A DNA stretch of 64,000 bases from the NCBI GenBank assembly GCA_914767715.1, contig OU612065.1, forward strand, positions 17,236,001 through 17,300,000, given 5' to 3'. A model generated the notes under the pieces. The model had not been told where the DNA came from. It saw only the letters and a list, made by a program, of their open reading frames with translations, and searched no databases. Source of the DNA: Membranipora membranacea (taxonomy: Eukaryota; Bryozoa; Gymnolaemata; Cheilostomatida; Membraniporidae). This document shows, piece after piece, positions 39,001 to 54,000 of the stretch. Position 1 is the first letter of the stretch. The number at the start of each line of letters is the position of its first letter. Position numbers and translations under genes: made by a program.

Positions 39001-42000
39001 ACCTTGACTGTATATGGTATATATCAGCTGTAACTTGTGAGGGAGGCTCCAGGCACTAATATCTTTGATTTCCACACCATACTGAGTTGTTGGGGGAACA
39101 TGGAGTCTAGTTTCTTACAAAATTCACTTAAGATTGGTAAAATATCTTCCATGTTTGTTTATCAGTTGGGAAAAACATAACACATCTATGTGACAAACCA
39201 TGTTATGATATTGCACTGGCTTACCATTTTTAATATTATATTAAAACGTTTGTTTATTTTTTTACCACACAGTGATGTCAGTATGAACAGAATTCATTCT
39301 CTGAGACAGAACACATTCCATGGTCTGAGCAGACTCAATGAACTGTGAGTTACATGTATAGTTAGTCTGATTAAAACTCGTATCTCACAATCTTTTGTTT
39401 TATCGGTTTTTGTTCATTGATACAATTGCAATGTTTTCTTTTTTCAAGGAGGTTGAAATCTTTATGTTTGCATACATAGGATTAAACGGATAAAGACTTT
39501 GATAACGCTTTGAGGCCTTGAGACAAATATGTGAACGTTTCCTGTGTTTTATGAATCAGGTCCCAAGTGTTTGTATGACTGCCTATATGCTATTTAACAG
39601 ATTCTTGCACTGATAAAAAACTCAAGGTGTGAATATTATGAATGGATTGTCAAACTCTGCCATTCATATTATTCTTTGATCTTCGGTTAATGATGAAGTC
39701 AAATTACCCTTGCTGCTAACCAACGCTGTAATCAGCGAAATCATTGAATGTTTATAGCTAACAATAAGTCTTCTCTAGCACCTACAAAATAATTTTTTGT
39801 GTTTTTCTTCTAATTTATTCCGCAGATATTTGGATAATAATGCTTTGGGGTGCATCGAAACAGGTGTGCTAGGGAGAGCTCGTAATCTAGAGATTATATC
39901 ACTCAATGGTAACAACCTAACCAGCCTGCCCAACGGAATGTTCGACGATATCGACGACTTGAGAATCCTAAGACTCTCAGACAACGCCTTCAACTGCGAT
40001 TGCAATCTCTCCTGGCTGGCTAGGTGGCTAAAGGTATGAGATCTGATTATTACATGCTATCATTCGAGGCACGTGTGCGCTCTTGATTGATAGCTTGAGG
40101 TTCTCAGCTACTTTCATACGTAGATTGTACACACAGGCTATTTGCTATGAATGAAGTGCAAGCTTAGCTCTGAATTATGGTCGGTTTCATTTGTTTCGAA
40201 ACCAAATGAGGAGCAGGATATGTTTACAACACAGTCCGGTGTATTTGATTGGTTATGATGCCTTTACTGTACACCTGTTTGCAGATGAACAAAAGACTGG
40301 CCAGATTCACCAGATGTTCGAGCCCTTCATCTCTACACAGGATGACAATGACAGAACTCCAGCAGAGCCAGTTCAAGTGTACAGGTAAGTCTATACAGCA
40401 AACAAAACTAACACCTGTTTGTAAACCCGTGGATAATACCTAAGCTTTCCACACTGCTACTTCTCCCTTCAACTATTATGTGAATAACAGCTTTTATTCA
40501 AAGCGATTGAATAGTATTATCTCCATCAAGTAAGATCTCATGATGGCCGTGGATCAGTTTATGTTGGAGATGTACGCACACCTTCACCCTTCACATGAGC
40601 TCAAATTATTGGCGTTTGACCGTTACACTTTCACTTTCAACTAACGTTTAATTTGAGAACGTACCTCTTCGCCGAGGCTATCAGGTAGAGCAGCAGTTTT
40701 TATCATCCTATCCAATCAGTCATAATGGGATGTTGATAAGGGTGTAAATATTTTAGTAACAGCCGCGTATAAGAAGCTAATTTGAACTAATCGCTCTATC
40801 TCAGATGTTAAGAAGAGTGGTACTCGACAGAAAGTTTTGTAATGTAATTATAATTTATGTGATTGTAAGTGGCTCCTAATGCGCGATGGCTCTTTGCAGT
40901 TTTACCTATAATCCAGAGAATTCCAATGTTGGAAAGGTATCTATTACCGATATCGAAGTATTTGGAGAGAGATGAATAATCCATTTGGCGCGCATATTTC
41001 TTTCCTCAAGTCTCAAGAGAGTAGCAAATTGCCATGAGGCAGCTGCCAAGAGTTTCTCACGCTAGCTGCAAACGCCTCAATAAATACACGTCCATTTAGA
41101 GTCTCGATACCAAAAGCAGAGTTTCAAATTTTTTGAAGATGTAGGTGGTCTGCTTCTATGATAGCTGTTCAATTTAACCATGTTTTGAAGCTAACCTCTA
41201 GTTTGATCACGCTACAAAGACGGAAATATAAGATTGATTATCTACTCAGTTATTGATAACCTTGATGAATACCTTATAACAACTTGGGGTGGTGATTTTA
41301 GACCCAATTGACACGAGATTAAAACTCGTATGTGGTCATATTTATGTAATTGGTGGTACAAGTCCAAGTTATATCAACCCTTACATACATTTGGCAAGCT
41401 CATCAGCCATCCAGGGAATGTCTGATAGAAATGAGTTTATGTCATTGAGCTTAATCCGTGGTCAGACTGTGATTAAGCTTTTGTTGTTAATCTCTAAAAT
41501 GCTAACTACGGAATCACCATCAGACCTGTGGGCCTTTTGCTGTAATCCTAATATCGAGGCATTCTATCAGTGCAGTATCCCTGATGGAACGCCTCGATAG
41601 AATAAGAGGGCGCAACATATAGTTCAGTTAACTCCTTGATCAGACCTGAATTAAGTAGGATTACTGTAGCTGTTGTCTTGATGGTATGGAGTTTTCCACC
41701 TGGAATCTCTTACTTTTTGTGGTAGAATGTCTTTGAAATGCTCAAGTCATGTGGGAAAGTGTTGGTTTGATTTAGATTACTTCCATATATTTGCTCAAAA
41801 TTTTATTAATCACATAGCCAACAAATTTTTCTTTTATCAATGAAATATTATCGACCAAAAGTTGTCATGAATGGAAATTATGCAATGAACAATAGCTTTT
41901 AAGTTTTCTCCCTTTGATCTGATCAAGTTCTGATTGGCACCAAAATCCGTCTTCCATTAGTCTCTCCAGAAACAACAAAGATCAATTCGGAACATTAATT

Positions 42001-45000
42001 TTTTATGCCATGCTGAATTAGATTATTTTCCCTTTAAAACGCTATAAACCATTCTCAAACCATCGATTGATCTATTGGTCTTGACTATGATCCTATTTCT
42101 CTACTTGTTCAGATACTAAGCCAGTGACAGGTGAAGTGATGTGTAGAACCGAGCCTGTCAGATCAAGCTGTCCCGCCAAGTGTAGCTGCACAGGAAGTGT
42201 TGTCAACTGCAGAAACGCGGGACTCATGTCAATACCTGACGATATACCTGAAAATGTGGAGGAACTGTAAGAATGCATTCACACTTGTTGCCTTCATCAT
42301 CTTGCTCCATATGAGCTGGTGACAATATTGTGCTCAAAAGTTGACCAAATACAAATATCTGAAATGACCAGTATTATATCAGCCCTTCTGCATTCCTTTG
42401 CCTGCCATGCAGTTTGTGGATGGATCTTAATTTTGGCAGTTACACTTTTTCAGCAATTCAAATCAACATTCAATTCAATTCAAAATTTGCACCTGCGCTG
42501 CCACTGTGTCAGCAAAGAGTTAGTTGGGTCACAGAGCAGGCATTTCACCACATTTGGAACTTGGGTTTTGTGAAAATGCCAACGAAGTAACCAAACCTTC
42601 CTTCCGTACATGCCGCTGTCAAATACAGAGTGATTTGTGCTAGATATGTCTCCTTTCAACTGGCATCTAAGAAGTTGTTAATTCCCAGTTTCACCTCGGG
42701 ATATGCTCTCGATTAGTGGACATACTGTCAGCTAATCTGACATCACTCTAGCGGGTTGTTGTCCTCACTTGAGAGAAATCAAATTATAAGCTTTTCCATT
42801 GCTTTCCTAATCCGTTTTGATAGAAACTGTAATTAGCGACTTTCTCAACTCACATCAAGTGGCACTATTTGGCATGATGTAACTCAAGAATGTATACTCT
42901 CCCTGGAATATCAAGAGCTGTTAGCTTTTGTAACTTGACACTATCAAACAAGTTAAATTGGAATTCCCTGAAAAATGCATTGTGGGAATAATGCCCCATT
43001 ACGATACCTTTTATCTTGTTTTTGTAGGCGTTTAGATCAGAACCACCTTACAGAGATTCCTGGGAATTCCTTCTCCAATCTGAATAAACTTCACACATTG
43101 TAAGTGCTAATGATTCATTGACAGGCTCCCCACAATTAGTTTTGATATATTTTTTATTTTTTGATAGTGTTAATGTTTTCCAAGCTCAAGTAATAACACT
43201 GATATTATAAATTAACAGTCTATCAGTCAACAAAGCAACTGTATAGGGCTATTTCTGATGTTGGCATTTTGAAGTGTCGGATCCCATCAAAAAACACTAC
43301 ACAGTCAGACACATGGCAACTTTTGCAATATTTTCATCATACAAGCATCACAAGCTGACAGACATATGTTTGATCATGTCTGTTATTGTTAGTTAACGCT
43401 TTAACACCTAGGTTAGAATTTGCTAGCATGACATGGTCAAAGGCTGGACAGATCAATGCTGCCTTGCCTTGTGGATGGGTTGAGAATATCGACGGAAGCG
43501 TGCTTGTAATACAAGGGCTACTTGTTTACCTTGGTCAAACAATAAATATGTGCACTGATGTGTACCTACAGACTTCTGACATGAAGGAAAGCTTGTTTGC
43601 TGATTTTTAAAAGCCACCGTGGAACATGAAAATAAGCTCAGTATATCTGGATGTTGATTTTCCATGGCCAATTTATTGGAAATTGCATGGAAAGTTCAGT
43701 TCAGCACGTCAACAAAATAACAAGAGTTTTCAGAAATGTTATGCAACAAATTTATTTGAAGTGAGCAAATACTTTACTCCAGTTCCCAACATACCTATAC
43801 AGTTCATTTGTTTAAAAACATGTTGTGATTGAGTTTCAATTTAAAAAGTAAACATTTAAAACAAAAGGTTTGTAGATGGAAACCAAATTTATGGTGAAAT
43901 TGAAAGAACAGGTTGCATTATATGAATGATTCGTTACTCGTGTTAGCTGGCAAGACTGCCAGTCGCCTTTTGCTGGATACTGATTACCCAATCCTTCCAG
44001 ATGCGTTGACAAGAAAACACACAACTCCCCCTTACACTGGAAATGACCTGTAAAAGGTGCCAAACCAGGGTCTACATCATCGGTTTCTCATAAGTTTGTG
44101 GGTTTAAGGGTATAGCCCTGACTTGAAATGTTAATTCAACTGGCAACGTCATCTCACAAAAATTACCACCCATTAAGAAAGCATCGACTTTCGACTTTGG
44201 GTGAAAATGCATTAGTGATAAATACACAATGTAATTTACCCCTATAAAAATCTCAGTTGTTCAATTCTCATTAGATTTTTTTTAGTTGCTAATTGATACC
44301 TTACTCGCTCAATTATATTTTGAGAGCACCTTGGGCATTGTCCCTAACTGTCACTTTAGCCAGCAGCTACAAAAGTGTAACATTTCAGCTTTTGCTACTA
44401 CGTGTTTGCCTTCTCTGCTCATCCAAGGCTATAATTTACTTTTCCTAGGTACATGTTGCCAAACAGTAGCCTGATTGGTATGATTCCATCCGTATCTGTC
44501 CTCACTGACCCGCTAAGGAATAATTATTGTGCCAATTAACCTGGGATTAATCCATTCATGAATATGCTGTTTATCTCTTTTAGAGACCTAAGCAACAACA
44601 GAATATCGGATGTCAATGCTCAAGCTTTCAACGGACTCAGCAATCTGAAAACACTGTAAGTAAGAAGCTTCTCGTCTTACACCAGCTTCAGGTGCAAATC
44701 TGAGAATGCCAAAGGCTACAATGTACAATCTACCTCAGGCATTCTCATTGATTACTTCGCTTTATTGAAGATAGATAGCTAAAATATGTTCAGTATCACC
44801 ACGTACACCAAATGGTACATTTTGCCATTTTTATACTGTGTGAAATCTGACCCATATCCGTGTGCTGCTCAGGACTGGCCTTGAGCATTTATTTTCTTTT
44901 GCTGCTCAGCTCTGAGAAGCAATAATCCCCTAACAATAATCCCCTAACAATAATCCCCTAACAATAATCCCCTAACTTGGACGCAACTTAGGAATAAGAG

Positions 45001-48000
45001 CAAGTGAGGAGATATATATTGAGCTGAAAGTAATCTCACTTATTTTTATTTGATTTTTTACTTAGAAGTCTCGACTTATTATCTGGCCGACTAGAAACAC
45101 CGAAGCCGTCCCCTCGGCCCTAACTCGCTGCGCGGCGTTCTCTTTACACTTTCCCATGGCAGCACAAACATTGTCAGGACCAGATAACAAAATTTTATAG
45201 TAGACTCCAAGCGACATGAGATACAAACGCATATTGTCTGAAATAAGCGCTCTAATCATGTGGAAATTGGTTTTCTCTTTCAAAGCACGACAACTCTGTT
45301 TATTTGTAAAGATTTACAGCTTGAGGGCAATTCTCTGGGGCAATGTTATCTCAATCACAATTAATATAGTAAAAAAATTTGATCGTCCTACTGAGATATA
45401 TAACGGTCTAAAGATCGTGACAAATTGTGGTTTACAATCGAAAATGAAAACCCACAGATTTTATCTAGATGCTCTTGATTTATTGTGAGACAGGACGCTG
45501 TGTATTCTGGTGTCGTTCTTATTTCTCCATTCTTTGCTAGCATAGTTTCAAACCTAGAAAATGAGAGTATGCAAGCAAAGGTATTTGGAATTTTTCATCA
45601 GCTTGCGTGTATGAAGGTTTAATTTTCGCAGGTGCATTGCTCTGTCGTTTCATGACAAATGTGTGCTCTATCAGTTTGATCAAGGATTATAATTGATGGT
45701 AATTTTATGTCATCAAATCTAAAGACCAGTAATGATGTTACTCTGATTGCTTTCAGAATCCTATATGAGAATCAGATCGTAAACTTACCGGAGGGAACAT
45801 TTTCCGGCCTCAGAAACCTACAATTGCTGTAAGTATATGACAACTGTAAATATCCCAATGTATTTTTTAAGAACCAATAAGGGCCCATTTTAAAAGCATA
45901 CCTGCCTCTGAAATTAAGAGATATCTAGTACCACGAGCATGCAAGTCTTACTGAATACTGATACTAACAGTCAAGAGTAACACATGTTTAGACGGGCCAG
46001 GTGCTGTTTTTCAGACATCCACTTGACTTTAAGGTGTAGACTAAGCTCCACCCACCAGTACAAATGCTAAGTTGCCATCACTTATGATCTCCAGACACCG
46101 AAAATAACAACCTCCAGAGCTAAACCATAAACTTAGATAGGATTTTGTGTCAATTGACCGTCAAGATTTACTCCCAATAGAACACTGAGTCATCTATTCA
46201 TTCAGTCATCTCACCTGTACATCATCAGATTAGATCTGAAGTGCTCTCACCAGTTATAGCTTTCACGTGGAGATGATGTGAGGGGAGGGACGTCCTGCCA
46301 TTACATCAAATCTCTCACTGGGATCACCTGGGGATATTTACTGAAAACGTCTGCAAAACATCTAGTAAACATAAGGCCTATTATTATGGGTTATGTGGGT
46401 ACTAATTGCTGAGATTTGTGCCTCTGATAGGGCCTATCTTAAATAAATCAGATTGCTATAATTATTGCCACCATATGTGACTATTGCTGCAAAATGATGC
46501 GAAAGTACCTGTTCTTTACATTTACTGTAACCGTATCAGTCATGGAAAGTCGTTATCTCGGCGATCAACAATTGCAGGATGTTTGGATTTCCCTCATACC
46601 TCTACTCTACCTGTGCTAGCTTGTTGTGCCAAATATTAAGTACTTGGGATAAATTAGCCAAAATGGTTACAATGTTGCTTCTGAGAATTATCATTTGTAG
46701 CATGTGAATGAGGGATAACTCCTAAATACGCTAACAGCCCCACAACTATTTTCACTTAACACAGTTTCAATTCACCGACTTATTAAAAATCTATAAAACG
46801 GCAGGCACAACGACTACATTTTGTTCCGGAATCCGGTATGAAGGTGTAGATGTAATTAGAATATTTTATACCTGACTAATTACTAAAAAAATGCCTGAGA
46901 ACCGTACATCTGCACACAAATTAATCGTATATATGCTCAGCTAGGTGGAACCTTTCTCATCGGCAACTATGTGGTCAGGTGAGAATATAATTGTTTCACA
47001 GTTGCTTTATTTTGCATATTTCAGGTTACTTAACGCCAACAAGATTTCCTGTTTGAGGGTGGACACATTTGACGACCTTACTCAACTGACACTACTGTGA
47101 GTAGCATATGTCACTGTTTTATGCAGTTACCACTTCCGCTTGCTCCTGTGAAGATCAGGCATACATTTAAATATCCTTCAGTTATAAGATTTTTTTAGGA
47201 AGTGATAAAGGAAACTTTTGAGCAAATTAAAATAAGTCATAACTGTAAGTCATGAGGTTTTCATGCTAGAGCAGATACCAGTAATTCACAAATCTCACTC
47301 ACCACTCACCCCTTGGGCCAGAAAACTTTTCTTTCTCCTGAGTCATTGGCTCGATAAATCCAAAATCACTGAGGCAAATAAGTAAAGAGCTGCGCTTTTA
47401 GCGCTTGACATCAGTGATGTATTAAATTAATTTTCCCAATGAAATCATCAAACCCCATTTGGAGATATTATTTGTGTACATTGGAAATGAGTTGTATTTA
47501 ATGTTTCCGCTGACCAATTTAGATTTTATCAGGCATTCCCTAAATGCTGCCTGAGTTGGGTATTGTTTTGTATAGCTTTCATCATCACTATACACAATGT
47601 CAGAAATGCAGGTAGGTGGCCCAAAATCCTTCACAAAGCCTTGTTATTGTTCTATTGTCCTGTCGTAACAGGCTGATTGGGCTTTGAAGGTGTGAAATTA
47701 TTCCCAATTAATTTAATTAATATGGCAAAGTTTGTCTAGCCTGTCAAAACAGGCCACATCACAACGTCCCGCCCAAAGATGAAATAACACTGTGATTAAA
47801 AAATGAATTAAATGGTGGTTTTTCCTCCATCAGGGATATATGGTTGCATTCTTGTTTGACATGTCTTCAAATTACTTTGTGTTTGCAGGTCACTGTTTGA
47901 CAATGAGATTAAGACTATTGTGAACGGAACCTTTCAACATCTCACATCACTACAAACCTTGTAAGTCAGGGATAAACCCTCTTCACTGCTTTGTCTCTCA

Positions 48001-51000
48001 AGTACTGCGGCTTTGTTCTATGACCCCCCAAGCCACATCACCACCAAAACTTTGATAACGTATGATGATTCTCCTAGAGCCTTTCCTCGATACTCAGAGT
48101 ATTGTATTTGTCATTTGCACTGATCTTCAATCGCCAAGCGCCCATGAAGTCAAGAAGCAAGATATGATACAGTTATTTGAGAATGCAAACATTCTGGCAC
48201 TAAAACATTGTTTTGAAATCGGTAGTCATCGCTGTACAAACACGTATCATGGCATTCCGTATGTACTCAAACTATCGTAACACCCTGAAAAATGTGCACT
48301 CACTGTGTTTTCAAGAGGATTTCGTGGCTTGCATTGCATAACGCGAGAATAATATTATTTCTTATATATAAACTGAGAAATTTCTAAATTTTACCAATAA
48401 ATATACCCTTAGAATGTTTGCAGTTTTTTGGTTTCCTATTTCTGATAAGTGTTATGAACATGTAGTCAGACAACAATTATAATTTACTTTCGCAGGCACT
48501 TGGCAAGCAACCCATTTCAGTGTGATTGCAATCTGATGTGGATAGCCGAGTTTCTGGAAAAGAATCCAGTCGAAACCAGTGGGGCTAAGTGTGTGGCCCC
48601 TAAAGATTTGGAAAGAGAGCGGTTAGGAAGTCTAAAGCAGGAAAGCGCCCATTGCTGGGGAACTCCCGTCAACTCACTTCTGGCAACTTGCGAGACGACC
48701 ACAGTCTGCCCAGCAAAGTGTAAATGTGAAGGTAAGTCAATGGGTTGAAGATGGGCAGGCATTTACAGGTGCAAACTGTTTACTTTTGAAATAACCGGTA
48801 AGGGTGTGGGAACATGAGGGGAATATTAAGTTGGCAGACGCAAGGATATGGACTATATTTCCAGTATGATGTTTACTTCAACTCCCTTCATGTGCCAATA
48901 GATATTTCTGTATGTAACTATATTTAGCATGTCTCAACATCTGTGAGGTTAAATCTGAAGCTTATGACTCTCTTTTATTTATTAGGAACCGTAGTTGACT
49001 GCTCTAACCAGGAGTTGACTAGCATACCCCTCAATATACCTTCTTACACCACTGAGCTGGATCTGAGCAACAATGGCTTGACATCAATACCTTCTAGAGC
49101 CTTCTCTGCCCTGTCACAGCTACAGAAGTTAGATCTCGCTCACAACCAGATCAGGAAGATTGAAGATAATGCTTTCCAAGGCAACAGATTACTTCGAGAG
49201 CTGTAAGTGATTGTTACGTTTCTTTAGTGACAGTAATTGGTTTCTTAGAACCAAAGGCCCACCCTCCCCTTTTTAGTATACCAGAAAGATTAATGTTGAT
49301 TGGTTCTCACTGCAAAATATAAGGTACAGAAGGCAATTCTCCTGAAGGGTGAATTGTTTGTGACGATGAAATTCTCGGAATTAATAGTCATGCTGTTCCT
49401 GTTTGTTTGTTACAGGCAGATGACAGACAATCAAGTGACAAAGCTGAAGAGCTCAATGTTTGCAGGACTAACAGGACTACGAACATTGTAAGCTGTCGTT
49501 TATATTATTAGGATCTCAGTCATCCTAAAGTTACCTAGCAGTGTGTCCGTTATATCGTTTTTTATTTCTAAATTACTTGTACCTGTACCATGTACCTGGT
49601 TGTAAACTGCAGACTCAACAACACCTACCTGGAATCTCTTAGGCTATTGTGTACTGGTAGTATGATGTTGGTAATCTTTATCCGATTGTTTTAGAATGTT
49701 GAGGGACAACAAGCTAACATGCGTAGGCAACTCCACATTTACCACAATGACCGACCTCAGGCTACTGTAAGTTTTTTATTGTTTTTTTATCTTATTTAAT
49801 GGTGGGATAATTTGATATAATTGTTGTCGGAGAATCATGATATCATATGTAAGATTAAGCTAAAACAAAAGGAAAGTTGATCTTTCGTGTACCATGGCCT
49901 TTATGCGATCCGGTCAAACACAATTGTTACAAAGTGCAAACAAGTGCTGCTTGAATCAGTTGCGATAAGTTATTCTCCTGTCCCATGATGGGTCGTTAGG
50001 GATTCTTTGTGAGTCATTTGTCTCTTGACTTCATAACCGAAATTTCACTTTAAAGGAACCAAACAAAATCAGGGTTTATCGAACTTGACATGTTTGTGTG
50101 GCAAGAAATCTTATATGATTGGCTTGAGATTACATTGAGTGAAATTTGTTTCAGGGGATGAAAAGTGTTGAATTTATCTGAAATGTGATACTGTTGTCAC
50201 TGACATGTTAGTTGACTGTGTGACCACAGGGCACCTGGCATGGTGTTGTTGTTTTGAAAAAAATATTCCCCAACCCTTTTTTAAATCGGAAGACTGGTCG
50301 GTGTTGAGAGTCAATGATGGCCAATTGCGTTTAATTTGGTGGCCTCCGTTATCAGAATCGCGGATATAAAAAGTTTTCAACGACCATCTCTGATTTCGGT
50401 TGATAATACGACAGACGCGCTATAATCTGTGTTTGGGTTTATTGTACCATGACACATCCCGCACAAACTATTCCCACAAAATTATCCCACTGTTGTATAC
50501 TAGACACCTTACATTGCTGCAATAAACTCTAATTTTCCTTGTCTAATTGTGTGCAATTGGAGAAAATTTTACAAAAGAAGCTCGAATAAATTGTGCAACG
50601 ACGGTCATTAGCCAAGTGCGATAAACATCGATAAACATCTCAGTCTAAGTCCTATGATGAGCTCTCAATTATACTTTCTCAAGATCGTGTCTGATTGATA
50701 CATCGTGACAGAGGATCAATTCAGTTTCTCTAGATTGGTTTAATTCTCTGTCACTCCATAGCGTCTTATCATGATTATCGTAACGCGTTTTGGTGATTTT
50801 AGCTCTACATTTTAATTGGTCGTACCAATGTGTGTGTGAAAATTTTTAGGTGTGTGTGTGTCAGAACGCCCCCCTTCCATTAGTGTTCGCTGGACAAAAG
50901 CCGGAAGTAGAATGATAATGTATGAGTAGCTGTTCTGTAGTACAATAGAAGCAGGGAGCTTGACGACTGTGATAGACTATAAATTTGGTATTGTTACTCT

Positions 51001-54000
51001 GATTCATTTCGATCCCTTGATAGCTTTCCATCCCTCAATTATTGTCAAATTACCTGTCCATTTATCAAACTAATATACTTGTAATTTGTAATTTTATTTA
51101 TATTTTAGGAGTCTCTATGATAACAGAATAACATGTCTGCAGCCTGGATCGTTCCATAGCCTGACCAAGTTGTCAACATTGTGAGTAATTTGCTGTGGTG
51201 TAAATGCCATAAAATTTAGCCACCACCTGATTAGGAGGGAGTCATCTCATAGCTATTTCCCAATTCCGAATGCTGCGCCTACTTGGTTGATCATGGTTAT
51301 CACATTGTGTTTATGACTAGGTGGTTTTGAGTTTTCTAAATATTTTACCCTCAAATATTTTAACTATCTACAATTGGCTCCTAGTTTTCAAATTCCAATG
51401 AACTTCCATTAAATCAGAAATAATTGTCTGGTGGGAAAATTTCGCTGATTCGAAGACAAGGAATGCGCACCTTCCAATCTAACATAAAAAAGTCTGTGAA
51501 GGCTACAAGTACTCGTAAAGTGTAAAAGTATTAAATTTGATGCTTAAATTACCCCAGTGTCATTTACCCCATTGTGAAGCCATCCCATAAAGCCCCAATT
51601 CAGCCAATTAACAATGTTATGCAATGAATTGCGCTTCGGAATCAAGCCATACGACTGTGAACACTGCCCGTACCTGACATTTCCACCCAAAAAGAAGAAT
51701 CAAGTTTCTGGCTCTGACGGGACATTTCATAAACCTTCATGGTTGTATCAGAGACTATAGATATAGTCTCTGGTTGTATACCTTTTAACTACTGAGAAAC
51801 TCTACTGAATTTCGATCACAAACTCGTAGCAGCTCAATCCAAAGTTAACTTTGTATCTTGCAGGAGTTTTGAATATCTGATAAAGCAATTGTTCATACAC
51901 ACGCTAATTAATATGCACTGAGCAGACACCATAGTGTGATAAAAGTCAATAAACAATTTTATTTTAATTAATTAAATTATTAACCATGAAGTCAGCGAGT
52001 ATAAACAGCAGAAGTGAGATAATCAGATCGATTTATCACTCAGTATTTACTCATAAAGATTTAGAGTACATGTTGCTAGAAAGGTCTGAACATCGGCTTC
52101 TCGTGCGACGGATAAGAATATTTTATCATGGCTTCACCCAATTTTACCATTTAGTTTTTAAAAGCTGCGATTTGTTTGGTTGCACGCATTTGGCGTTAGT
52201 AGCTTCTGGGATTGAATTGTATCTCCGCTTGCAGGAATCTGCTGAACAACCCGCTGAACTGTGACTGTCATATGAAGTGGTTTGCTGAGTGGTTGAGAGC
52301 AAAGAGCGCCGATGTCATCACAGGTATCCCAGTGTGCACCAGTCCGACAGCAGTACAGAACAGCGCCGTCAGTAGAGTATCGTATAATGAGTTCATCTGT
52401 CAAGGTTAGCTAGCAGATTGTATACGCTTAATCCTACATCCTCCTTCTCCCCATCTTCTTCCTTCCTCTTTCTTATTGGTAAACAGATTATGAACTCTCA
52501 ATATTTGGATATTTGGTGGTGGGAAAACAGGTGATGGACAACTCCTAATTGACGCTGAGACATGAAATTTGATTTCAAATCTCAATGAGAGTTTTCGTTT
52601 CACTTTGACTTTTCTTTTACCGCTATTTTGTGCGAATGATAAACTGACACGCATTGTTCTGTTACACCAAAAAAAAAAGTTTTCAACGGTATTGCACTTT
52701 TCCCAGAATAACGCTTTTTGATGTTCTCATCAGATAAAAACCAACCCTTTTGATCCTGAAACTGAAAGAAGTGATGACCCTAAACAGCTTTGGATAATGA
52801 TCATATACACATAAATGAACTCGATAACAAAGGCGATCAAATTTTTAAAACAGAACCCTTTGCTCTATCAAACACCTTGCGTCAGTTGTTCTCGCTCCAG
52901 TTAATCAATGCTACATTAAATCAACGTATATCCTTATCGCTAGAAAAGCCACACTCAATGGTAGATGAACGCTATGGAAATGTCAAAAATGTATCGAATA
53001 AACACCCTACAAGGTGTTGAGAATGCCATTAAACCACATTAACAAATACAGCCAGTTGTCACTGAATAGTAATTAGCCAGCTAATCGACTTAATCTAGCT
53101 GTGCTGGGTTGCTGGGCCAAATATTTACTAACAGACTCAAGTACTTGATAAAACACTTGAAGTCATATCAGTCAAACTATATGACTGCCACCTGTGGTTC
53201 TGAGCTTTTTTTGGTTTGAAATTTCCTGTCAACGTAGCAATTGCTTTTAATGAACCTCATTTCCAGTAAACATTAAAATTATGTTTATATGATGAAGAAT
53301 TCATAATAATCCTTCTCATAATAGCAGATGGCTGCTGAAGCCAGATGTTTCTTCATTCGGTGCAGGTGAAGATTTCAGTGTTTGCTCAACATATGCATGT
53401 TGACCCTCCGACTTTACGTCTTATAAAACACTGTAGCCTGGGACCTTTTTTAAGCCGGTACATTTAGAGGTCTCTCTGGCACTTGACATATTTGCTTTTC
53501 AAAATTAACTACTAAATAGTTAAACTAAATCATTGGCTCTACCATGTATTTATTATTAACTTTGCTTTTTTATCCCAAGTAAATACATTTGTTCTATAAC
53601 TAGAGTGAATTCCCCTAGCTAAAAAATATCAGTCGTAAAACTATAACTAAATCTCAGAGTATTTGTAGTAAAATCTACTCATTTTATTGGTTCTAGTTTT
53701 CGGCCTTTGTTTTTCGTCTTCAAGCTTATCAATGGGCTCTGTGGGAGAGAAATTGTGTAGGTCATAGGTGATATAGACAGAGTGTAAATGCACCGCTCCA
53801 TTACAGTTATTTTGCTGCATTTTGGCAGCTTGAAGTTATGTGCGTAACATTTATTTTAATTTCTTTGATACTTACAGAAGTGTCAGAGGTGGGATGCCAG
53901 CAGACTGTTCCCGAGTGTTGCTCTGATGATACTAAAATAGTAAAGACCTGTCATCCTCCCAGCATATGTCCTAAGGGGTGTACATGCGATGGTACCGTGG

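Noticed and set aside
41289-41600. 103-codon plus-strand frame in Slit intron 7
   Set aside because: It contains the hairpin, has no splice context or family resemblance, and lies inside an intron of a well-supported gene.
40385-42112. A miR-218 orthologue in Slit
   Set aside because: No miR-218 seed was seen; only an unrelated short hairpin.
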